From Sphingobacterium sp. B16(2022) (GTDB lineage: Bacteria > Bacteroidota > Bacteroidia > Sphingobacteriales > Sphingobacteriaceae): a stretch of 64,000 nucleotides of DNA. The notes below the pieces were generated by a model. That model did no database searches and was not told where the DNA came from. It worked only from the letters and a program-made list of their open reading frames with translations. The stretch is from contig NZ_JAAUVN010000006.1 in assembly GCF_012030425.1 (NCBI RefSeq), forward strand, positions 1 to 64,000, written 5' to 3'. Made by a program: the position numbers and the translations under genes. Shown one piece after another: positions 55,523 through 62,531 of this stretch; the stretch's first letter is position 1, and every line of letters starts with the position of its first letter.

Positions 55523-57928
55523 ATGTTAAAGAATAATATCAAAATCGCCTGGCGCAATATCATAAAACGTAAGTATGAAAGTTTAATCAATCTTTTGGGT
55601 TTGATCTGCAGTATTACTTTCGTCATACTGGTCGGCGCATATGTTTGGGAAGTGCATCAGGTCAATAGTGAACTTCGCAACAAAGAGCAACAATATATAT
55701 TACAAAGTAATTATAAGAAAGAAGGTTTCGGCATCCCACTAACAAGTATTGGTGCTTTGCCAAAAGCTTTAAAAGAAGAGTATCCACAATTGGTGGCAAA
55801 TTATTACCGCATCGACGGTTTGACCTGTATTGTCTCCCATGGCGACCAGATATTTGAAGAAGGGACAGTTTTAGGCGATCCGACATTACTGGATATGTTT
55901 GGTTTTGAGGTTTTTGCTGGAAATTCAACAACTGCATTAACGAAGCCTTTCACTGTGGTCATCACAGAAAAAGCTGCTCAAAAGTATTTTGGAAAAATAG
56001 ATGTTTTGGGTCAAACACTTGAAATCAAAAACTTCAAAGGCGATAAGCAACCCTTCACCATTACAGGTGTAATCAAAGAAAATACTCAAAACTCCGTCAT
56101 GCAATTAAATGACGCCATGAAGTCCGATGTTTTTTTACCGATAGCGAGTGAATCGTATTTTGGAAGGTCTATCGACAACTGGCAAAACCCTTATATTGCA
56201 TCATTTATTGAGCTACAGAAAGGTGTTACGCCTGAGCAACTCGCTATTCCTATCCAGGATCTGGTAAAGCGCAATACGGATGGTGAGTTTTCAACAAACT
56301 ATGCCCCGGATTTAAAGCCTTTGAAAAGTTACTTTCTAGATGATAATAAGGGAGCTGTCCGCAAAATGATTGCTACTTTATTATGGATTGCAGGCTTCGT
56401 ATTGTTGATGGCCATCATTAACTTCATCAATATCACCATCAGTCAAAACATTACCCGATTGAAAGAGATCGGGATTCGCAAAATGATGGGTTCTTCCCGT
56501 TCACAGATCATTTCCCAGTTGATAGCCGAATACATGACAACCATGCTGATTGCTGTCACGATCAGTCTTCCTATTTATGTACTTTTAAGTCCTATTTTTG
56601 AAGAAATCTTTATGCGCAAGTTACCATCGTTGACAGCACTACCTTTTAGTTTTTATATTTTACTTTTCTTATTTGCATGTATTGTTGGTCTTTTAGCAGG
56701 TATCTATCCAGCAATCAAACTTTCAGGCAATGACATTCTACAGTCTGTGAAAAATAAGTTTACACAAGGTAACGGCAAGCAGGCCGTTCGTCGTGTACTC
56801 ATCTTCACACAGTTTGCGGTCGCTGTCATTATACTAATGGCTACAATCATTATATCGAAACAAATTAATCTATTTATAAATGGTGAGCTGGGCTATAATA
56901 AAGAATCGGTATTGAACGTTCAGGTACCCCGTGACTGGACTGAACAGGGGCTTAAAAAGATGGAAACGACGCGAGATGAGTTCCAAAGACTTCCACAAAT
57001 AGAGTCCATTAGTCTTTCTTATGAGATCCCTGGCTTTATAGGAGGCAATAATCAATCACTTTTCAACACGAAATCGGAAAAAACAGTGCACTCTAAGATC
57101 ATTATGTCTGATTCTTATTTTGCAAAAACGTATCAGATCCAGCTATTAGCGGGTCATTTTTTAAATCCTAACAGTTCACAAAATGACCAAAATCCTGATG
57201 TAGTCATTAATAAAGAGGCACTGCTCGCTTTAGGGTTTACAAAGGCGGAAGAGGCTATTGGCCGAACCATCGGTTTTGGAGAAGCTAACGTTCCTGTCAT
57301 GATATCTGGGGTAACAGCAGACTTCGTTCCAAACTCCATGAACGATGAAGCTACGGCAATAGCGTGGATCAATATTTCCAGATCTGCACAATTCCGATTT
57401 TTGAGTATCCGTTTAAAGGATGGTTCTTTGTCTTCATCTATGGAGGCTTTGGAAAAAAAATGGAAAGAACTCCTTCCTGATGCACCGTTTGAGTATCAAT
57501 TTACAGATGACCGCATCCAAAAATTATATGAAACAGAACTGCAATTGCAACGTGCCTCCCAGATTGCAACTATTGCATCTTTACTGATCGTCGCCTTGGG
57601 CATCATCGGGTTGATTACATTATCCATCAACCTGCGTAATAAAGAAGTCGGTGTACGCAAAGTGCTTGGTGCTTCTTTGATGCATTTAATTTTACTTTTT
57701 TCGAAAGAGTTTTATCTAATTTTTGTTATGGCTTTATTGGTAACTATACCTGCCAGTTATGTGATGATGAATGTCTGGCTACAGAATTATAACAATCGTA
57801 TTGTTATCGATGTAGTGACATACCTGCTCCCATTGGGGTTTTTAGCATTATTGCTGGGTACACTGATTATCGGTATTATATACCGAGCTACGAAATTCAA
57901 TCCAATTGAGAAGTTAAGGGATGAATAA
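55523..57928 (+). CDS. MacB/FtsX-type permease, number 14, most divergent copy
   Basis: 801 residues. It keeps the start MLKNNIKIAWRNIIKRKYES, but helix 1 is unusual (LLGLICSITFVILVGAYVWE) and the following VHQVNSEL replaces the INYN/LSYD motif that opens the first periplasmic domain in other copies. Coupling motifs are KEIGIRKMMGSSRSQIISQL and KEVGVRKVLGAS, tail NPIEKLRDE. It closes the uninterrupted run of permeases and is followed within 10 bases by a large stem-loop. Confidence 0.86.
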   Translation: MLKNNIKIAWRNIIKRKYESLINLLGLICSITFVILVGAYVWEVHQVNSELRNKEQQYILQSNYKKEGFGIPLTSIGALPKALKEEYPQLVANYYRIDGLTCIVSHGDQIFEEGTVLGDPTLLDMFGFEVFAGNSTTALTKPFTVVITEKAAQKYFGKIDVLGQTLEIKNFKGDKQPFTITGVIKENTQNSVMQLNDAMKSDVFLPIASESYFGRSIDNWQNPYIASFIELQKGVTPEQLAIPIQDLVKRNTDGEFSTNYAPDLKPLKSYFLDDNKGAVRKMIATLLWIAGFVLLMAIINFINITISQNITRLKEIGIRKMMGSSRSQIISQLIAEYMTTMLIAVTISLPIYVLLSPIFEEIFMRKLPSLTALPFSFYILLFLFACIVGLLAGIYPAIKLSGNDILQSVKNKFTQGNGKQAVRRVLIFTQFAVAVIILMATIIISKQINLFINGELGYNKESVLNVQVPRDWTEQGLKKMETTRDEFQRLPQIESISLSYEIPGFIGGNNQSLFNTKSEKTVHSKIIMSDSYFAKTYQIQLLAGHFLNPNSSQNDQNPDVVINKEALLALGFTKAEEAIGRTIGFGEANVPVMISGVTADFVPNSMNDEATAIAWINISRSAQFRFLSIRLKDGSLSSSMEALEKKWKELLPDAPFEYQFTDDRIQKLYETELQLQRASQIATIASLLIVALGIIGLITLSINLRNKEVGVRKVLGASLMHLILLFSKEFYLIFVMALLVTIPASYVMMNVWLQNYNNRIVIDVVTYLLPLGFLALLLGTLIIGIIYRATKFNPIEKLRDE

Positions 57929-57934
57929 AAAACA

Positions 57935-58012
57935 AAGCCGTAGGAGGTGCAAATAAGAAAAGTAAGCCGACTGAGAGATGGACGGTTTATAATTGGTGTG
58001 CTCCTACGGCTT
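57935..58012 (+). terminator. Long stem-loop after permease 14
   Basis: AAGCCGTAGGAG (57935-57946) and CTCCTACGGCTT (58001-58012) form a perfect 12-bp GC-rich stem around a 54-base loop that has further weak pairing (CCG near 57967, CGG near 57983). AAGGTTTT follows. It is either an unusually large terminator of the permease 10-14 unit or the start of a structured small RNA. Confidence 0.6.
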
Positions 58013-58085
58013 AAGGTTTTAAAATGCTAATCTAAATTGTCATAAGCTTAGCTTACTCCTATTTTTCATAGTTTCTTGCTTCTAT

Positions 58086-58769
58086 TTAAGATTTCACCTT
58101 ATTTATCTGTAAATACGCAAATCCAGAAAAGTTCTTTTTACTGGATATCTTTTGCTCTAAATGATAGTCTTCCTTCTTATCTAAATAATCTTGTAAAACC
58201 AACATCAAATTTTTAGGAGATATAGATGTATCGATAGAATTTTGACATTTATTAAGTATTTCATAAGCGATTCTTTCTTCTGTAAAATAACCTTCTACAA
58301 ACAACTGTCGCATAAGACTTCTTAATTGTTCAATTTTTGTAGCTGTTGAATTATTAAAGCAATCAATATCATGTCTTGAATCTATTAACAAGAAGATGGT
58401 TTTGATAGCTTTCTTGTTTTCATCCAACTGTTTGAGCTCATAAATTACACGATCACTACAAATAGTTACAAACATGTCATAGTCAAACTTTTGATGATCA
58501 ACATCAACAGATTTAGGGTAAGCTGCTCCGGCATTATAATCTAACACCTGTGTAAATATGTAAAGATCATGCGCATAGACACTCTTTATTTTAAAAGTCT
58601 CTATTTTTTCAATAAAATCATGCTCTTTACCCATTAAAAATGAAACTTCTTCTGTTGATAAATGTTTTGCTGTCCGTAGTAGCATCATGCGGTAGATAAT
58701 GGTGATTTCAATCTCACTACAGTGGATTGAATACACTTTGATTATTGGTTTGAATTCCTTCTTTTCCAT
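58086..58769 (-). CDS. Unknown protein with a probable N-terminal helix-turn-helix
   Basis: A 227-residue soluble protein that I do not recognise. Residues about 26-80 (RMMLLRTAKHLSTEEVSFLMGKEHDFIEKIE and on, cited only as a region) have the spacing of an XRE-type helix-turn-helix, with a likely recognition helix around KEHDFIEKIE. The rest is alpha-helical, rich in Lys, Asp and Leu, with no membrane segment or known catalytic motif. It is the only gene read against the direction of the permease array and is divergent from permease 15. Its start codon lies 26 bases from the element CTATACAA-N32-TTGTATAG, which it might bind. DNA-binding function is inference. Confidence 0.6.
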   Translation of the reverse strand: MEKKEFKPIIKVYSIHCSEIEITIIYRMMLLRTAKHLSTEEVSFLMGKEHDFIEKIETFKIKSVYAHDLYIFTQVLDYNAGAAYPKSVDVDHQKFDYDMFVTICSDRVIYELKQLDENKKAIKTIFLLIDSRHDIDCFNNSTATKIEQLRSLMRQLFVEGYFTEERIAYEILNKCQNSIDTSISPKNLMLVLQDYLDKKEDYHLEQKISSKKNFSGFAYLQINKVKS

Positions 58770-58794
58770 AATTAAATAAATTTATATAGTTATT

Positions 58795-58842
58795 CTATAC
58801 AAATAAACATAACAATAAGCAATATTCAAAACGATTGTATAG
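58795..58842. promoter_or_regulatory. Operator-like element, copy 1
   Basis: CTATACAA (58795-58802), 32 bases, TTGTATAG (58835-58842): an inverted repeat of 8 bp. A second copy with the same 32-base spacing occurs at 61959-62006, and the sequence between the arms is also conserved (GCAATATTC in both). A further CTATACA follows at about 58869. It lies immediately upstream of the unknown helix-turn-helix gene. Confidence 0.62.
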
Positions 58843-58879
58843 ATAAATAATTCATTCTATATTTTTTTCTATACATAAT

Positions 58880-59115
58880 AATATATTAAAAGATGTTTAT
58901 AGCAACAACCCTCCATGTATTTTTAGTAAATAGGTAAAATCAATGACTACAGTTCTATTTACCACGCTAAAACACTCATTAACAAACTAATGACAAGTAC
59001 TGATCAGGTTAAATCTAGACATCTCATTGAAAAATTTTGATCAACATAATAATCTCATAATCGATATTTACAATGGACATAGCCTAGGAATATTTTAAAA
59101 TCTTAAAGCGCATTC
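58880..59115. other. Spacer without gene between operator copy 1 and activator site 5
   Basis: In the second copy of this unit the matching place holds a small helix-turn-helix gene. Here I find no reading frame or clear remnant of it. The stretch is AT-rich and ends at the activator palindrome. Confidence 0.45.
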
Positions 59116-59150
59116 GTACGAAAACGAACGAAAACTGTTCATTTTCGTAC
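59116..59150 (+). promoter_or_regulatory. Upstream activator site before permease 15
   Basis: GTACGAAA (59116-59123) and TTTCGTAC (59143-59150) enclose GAAC (59126-59129), N7 and GTTC (59137-59140). Centre 59133, 73 bases upstream of the TGGC of the promoter. Confidence 0.83.
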
Positions 59151-59205
59151 AAACCTCAACTGCGAAAAAACAACTAAACAACTACAAATCAAATACATAA
59201 ATATT

Positions 59206-59221
59206 TGGCAATGCAATTGTT
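59206..59221 (+). promoter_or_regulatory. Sigma-54-type promoter before permease 15
   Basis: TTTGGCAATGCAATTGTTT: TGGC at 59206-59209 and TTG at 59217-59219 in -24/-12 register. Transcription would start near 59231, which excludes an in-frame ATG at that same place as the start of permease 15. Confidence 0.75.
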
Positions 59222-59278
59222 TTCAGATGTATGTCCAATACTATATTGATAGGACCCTGTGAAATAAAAACAATTATT

Positions 59279-61720
59279 ATGTTGATCAATAATCTTAAAA
59301 TCGCCTGGCGGAATATCACAAAGAATAAACTGTATTCCAGTATTAAGATTGGCGGCTTTGCCTTTGGTATTGCCATCTGCATTTTAATTGTTTTATATAT
59401 TAAACATGAGACGAGCTATAATAAGTTTTATCCAGATGTAAGCCGGATCTATCGTATTGTATCAGAAATTCCGGATGGGGATGATGTGATGAGAGGACTA
59501 TCTTTGACCGCACCAGCGGCAAAAGTAATTAAAGAGGAAGTCCCGTCAGTGGAACAATCCGGTCGGATATTGCCCAATCCGCTTTTTGGGGCTGGAGGTA
59601 ATCAATTAACATTGGGATCTGGACCAGAAAACTATTATGACGATGGATTTGTGTACGTGGATCAGTCTATTTTGGAAATGTTTCCTTCACCCATGATCTA
59701 TGGACAATTGGAGCATGCTCTGGATAATCCAAATTCTATCGTCCTGACCAAAAGTAAAGCTTCAAAATATTTTAAGGATAATCCTGTAGGTCAACAGATT
59801 TATCTGAACAATGATAAATCGAAGGCTTATACGATTAGCGCTGTTATCGATGATATCCCAAGCAATTCGACACTGTATGGCTACACATTTTTTATGTCTT
59901 TAGCAGGTGATCCTTTATATCCAGGGGAACAAAATAGTTGGATGGCTACAAATTACACTGTGTACGTCAAACTGAAAGAAAATAGTGATCCAAAGCAAAC
60001 GCAAAGTATTATTCAGAAAGTATATATAGATGGTCATCTGATCCCTGAGACGCAAAAAGCAGGTGGAAGCATTAAACCTTGGTTTCGTCAGGTAAAGATG
60101 TATTTACAAAATGCTTCTGATATACATCTTTACTCAACGGGTATCCGTGATGACAAAGTCTCGATCTTAAATCGGGGAGATATTAAAATGATATGGGCAT
60201 TTGCATCTATCGCGGCCTTTATCTTACTGATCGCCTGTATCAATTTCATCAATCTTTCTACCGCAAATGCGGCGACAAGAGCTAAAGAAATTGGTATTCG
60301 TAAAACCATTGGCTCAAACCGAAAATCTTTAATTGGTCAGTTTATGGTAGAAGCTATCTGTTATAGTTTAATATCACTGATCATAGGCCTTTTGTTAGCT
60401 TGGATCTTATTACCATTATTTAACAATCTGGCTAATAAAAGTTTAGAGATTCCAATATTTAGCTGGTATTTTATTCCGACGCTCCTTGTTTCTTTGCTGT
60501 TTATTGGAAGTTTAGCTGGTATTTATCCGGCACTTTATCTATCGGGATTCAAACCTATTTCAGCATTAAAAAATAAACAGGATTCTAATCCAAAAACTTC
60601 TTTATTACGCAATGGTCTTGTTACGTTTCAATTTGCAACTTCTATTATTCTAATCGTGAGTGCACTTATTGCAAATCAACAGGTCAATTTTATTTTAAAC
60701 AAAGATCTGGGTTTCAGTAAAGATCAGGTGATTGTAGTACGTGGCATCACAACTTTATCTCAGGATCTAGCTAGTCTAAAGAATGAATTAAAATCACTTC
60801 CTTACGTTTCTGATGTTTCTGTGGGAGACTACCTTCCTGTACCTATTGATGGTGTGAAACGAAATGGAAATTCCTTTGCACTTGATGATAATAAAGATGT
60901 ACAACTTGGTAGAGGAGCACAATTCTGGCTTGTTGACGATACTTATTTATCTACATTTGAGTTGCGCTTGTCTGAAGGCCGCAATTTCAATCCCAAATTG
61001 GCTTCTGACAGTTCGGCTACTATTGTTAACAAAACGCTTGTGGAACAATTGGGACTCACACATCCGATCGGTGCCAAAATCAATAACGGTCAGTCCTGGA
61101 CTATCATTGGAGTGGTGGACGACTTTATATTTGAATCGCTAAAAGAGGAGTCTGGGCCAGTTTCTTTAGCTCTTGGAAACAGCCCTTCCCTCCTATCTAT
61201 AAAAGTTAAAACTGGTCATATAGATCAATCTCTTGCACAGATTACTAAAGTCTGGGATAAATTTTCTCCCAATCAAAAGATCAATTATAGTTTTTTAGAT
61301 GAAGGTTTTGAAAGTTTATATCAGGATGTTGAGCGTACAAAAAATATTTTTACAAGCTTTGCCTTTATCGCTATTTTCATTGCCTCATTAGGTTTATTTG
61401 GCCTTGCTACATACATCACCCAACAGCGTACAAAAGAAATCGGTATCCGAAAAGTACTTGGAGCGAGTAGCATTAGTCTTATCAAACTACTTTCCAGCAA
61501 CTTTATCAAACTAGTATTCATCGCTATCGTAATTGCTGTTCCTATTTCCTGGTGGTCTATGAATACATGGCTACAGGACTTCAACTATCGCATCGAAATA
61601 AATTGGCTGTACTTTTTATTGGCAGGCTTCTCTGCCATTCTAATTGCTATCATTACAATCAGTTTCCAAACGTTAAAGGTTATTCGAACCAATCCTGTAG
61701 ATAGCCTGCGCGATGAGTAA
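59279..61720 (+). CDS. MacB/FtsX-type permease, number 15
   Basis: 813 residues from the ATG at 59279 (MLINNLKIAWRNITKNKLYS). An ATG at 59231 would add 16 residues but coincides with the predicted transcription start and lies outside the family start. The first periplasmic domain is longer than in copies 1-14, with a Gly-rich insert (LFGAGGNQLTLGSG, then YYDDGFVYVDQS). Coupling motifs are KEIGIRKTIGSNRKSLIGQF and KEIGIRKVLGAS, tail NPVDSLRDE. It is a single-gene unit, bounded by its own promoter and a strong terminator. Permease 16 is its near duplicate. Confidence 0.9.
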   Translation: MLINNLKIAWRNITKNKLYSSIKIGGFAFGIAICILIVLYIKHETSYNKFYPDVSRIYRIVSEIPDGDDVMRGLSLTAPAAKVIKEEVPSVEQSGRILPNPLFGAGGNQLTLGSGPENYYDDGFVYVDQSILEMFPSPMIYGQLEHALDNPNSIVLTKSKASKYFKDNPVGQQIYLNNDKSKAYTISAVIDDIPSNSTLYGYTFFMSLAGDPLYPGEQNSWMATNYTVYVKLKENSDPKQTQSIIQKVYIDGHLIPETQKAGGSIKPWFRQVKMYLQNASDIHLYSTGIRDDKVSILNRGDIKMIWAFASIAAFILLIACINFINLSTANAATRAKEIGIRKTIGSNRKSLIGQFMVEAICYSLISLIIGLLLAWILLPLFNNLANKSLEIPIFSWYFIPTLLVSLLFIGSLAGIYPALYLSGFKPISALKNKQDSNPKTSLLRNGLVTFQFATSIILIVSALIANQQVNFILNKDLGFSKDQVIVVRGITTLSQDLASLKNELKSLPYVSDVSVGDYLPVPIDGVKRNGNSFALDDNKDVQLGRGAQFWLVDDTYLSTFELRLSEGRNFNPKLASDSSATIVNKTLVEQLGLTHPIGAKINNGQSWTIIGVVDDFIFESLKEESGPVSLALGNSPSLLSIKVKTGHIDQSLAQITKVWDKFSPNQKINYSFLDEGFESLYQDVERTKNIFTSFAFIAIFIASLGLFGLATYITQQRTKEIGIRKVLGASSISLIKLLSSNFIKLVFIAIVIAVPISWWSMNTWLQDFNYRIEINWLYFLLAGFSAILIAIITISFQTLKVIRTNPVDSLRDE

Positions 61721-61795
61721 GATTCGTAATAAATATAATAAAGGATTTTAGTGTTTGTTTAAAATCTCTTTTTAAGAGATTAATATGTTTATGTT

Positions 61796-61832
61796 ATGCC
61801 GGTTGTTCGATGATTGACAGCCGGCATTTTTT
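61796..61832 (+). terminator. Rho-independent terminator after permease 15
   Basis: ATGCCGGTTGT (61796-61806) pairs with ACAGCCGGCAT (61817-61827), 11 bp with one G-U pair and a 10-base loop, followed by TTTTTT. A smaller hairpin AATCTCTT/AAGAGATT lies just upstream at 61763-61781. Confidence 0.88.
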
Positions 61833-61958
61833 AATATAACGTCTAGTATGTACATTCTTCTTATGTAGAAATTTTCCTTCTTGTCAACATAAGTTTTTTT
61901 TAATTATCAGTTTTTCCTTTAAGTTTTTCTCATTTATAAATTTATTTATATACATATT

Positions 61959-62006
61959 CTATACAAACAAACCGAATAACTGGCAATATTCGCAATGATT
62001 GTATAT
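61959..62006. promoter_or_regulatory. Operator-like element, copy 2
   Basis: CTATACAA (61959-61966), 32 bases, TTGTATAT (61999-62006). By eye about two thirds of the intervening bases match copy 1. It is followed by ATACAACATTTTGTAT (62011-62026), a second small palindrome, and by CTATACA at about 62033. It sits upstream of the small helix-turn-helix gene at 62067, in the same orientation relative to the next permease as copy 1. Confidence 0.62.
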
Positions 62007-62066
62007 TTAAATACAACATTTTGTATTTTTATCTATACAGATGAGCAGACAGTAAATAGTATTATA

Positions 62067-62288
62067 ATGACAAAACTTGGAGAGATTTTAGCAAAGAAAT
62101 CCGTCAATAAATCTATGGTGGCACGCAAGACGGGACTAAGTAAAGCACGTATCAATGAACTAACGATGAATGATACAGCAAAATTGCGGTTAGATGAAAT
62201 GTATCTTATTGCTCTTGCAACGGATAGTGATCCAAATGAGATGATGCTTAAGTTATGTGAAGACCTACGCTTGAAAGAGCCTGAATAA
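62067..62288 (+). CDS. Small XRE-type helix-turn-helix protein
   Basis: A 73-residue protein consisting of little more than one helix-turn-helix domain: GEILAKKSVNKSMVARKTGL followed by the recognition-helix region SKARINELTMND and the helix MYLIALATDSDPNEMM. This is the pattern of short Cro/CI-type regulators. The start at 62067 (MTKLGEIL) is preferred over an in-frame ATG at 61995, which would place the operator-like palindrome inside the gene and adds a non-conserved hydrophobic lead. It lies between permeases 15 and 16 and ends in its own terminator. Autoregulation through the CTATACA element is likely but unproven. Confidence 0.75.
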   Translation: MTKLGEILAKKSVNKSMVARKTGLSKARINELTMNDTAKLRLDEMYLIALATDSDPNEMMLKLCEDLRLKEPE

Positions 62289-62300
62289 TAAAAATAAAAT

Positions 62301-62340
62301 GATCGGTCATGTCCAATGACAATATAACCGATCGGTTTTT
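62301..62340 (+). terminator. Terminator after the small helix-turn-helix gene
   Basis: GATCGGT (62301-62307) pairs with ACCGATC (62327-62333), with an inner GTCAT/ATGAC pairing as an alternative, followed by GGTTTTT. It begins 12 bases after the stop codon. Confidence 0.75.
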
Positions 62341-62356
62341 AGATCCTGACTAAAGT

Positions 62357-62399
62357 ATTTGTACGGAAGCGAACGGAAACTGTTCATTTCCGTACAAAT
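62357..62399 (+). promoter_or_regulatory. Upstream activator site before permease 16
   Basis: The longest palindrome of the set: ATTTGTACGGAA (62357-62368) / TTCCGTACAAAT (62388-62399) around GAAC-N7-GTTC (62371-62385). Centre 62378, 74 bases upstream of the TGGC of the promoter. Confidence 0.85.
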
Positions 62400-62451
62400 A
62401 CAACCTACCAAAAACACACACAACAAACTAATTAACAGTGATATAACTATT

Positions 62452-62467
62452 TGGCAACACAATTGTC
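62452..62467 (+). promoter_or_regulatory. Sigma-54-type promoter before permease 16
   Basis: TTGGCAACACAATTGTC: TGGC at 62452-62455 and TTG at 62463-62465 in -24/-12 register, nearly the same as the element before permease 15. Confidence 0.75.
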
Positions 62468-62531
62468 TCTATCAGTTACGCCCCCACTATTATCATGATA
62501 GGATATGGCTATGTAAATAAATACTGTTGTT

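Noticed and set aside
58880..59115. Search for a remnant of the small helix-turn-helix gene in the first copy of the 15/16 unit
   Set aside because: No stretch aligned by eye with the 73-residue gene in any frame, so a decayed copy cannot be claimed.
59231..59278. Upstream ATG of permease 15 (16 extra residues)
   Set aside because: It coincides with the predicted sigma-54 transcription start and is not matched by permease 16 or other copies.
38165..62399. Palindromes considered as CRISPR repeats, recombinase sites or REP-type elements
   Set aside because: Only four to six copies, far apart, with arm sequences that differ but remain self-complementary, no spacer pattern, no cas, integrase or transposase gene, and a fixed distance to -24/-12 elements that fits activator sites better.
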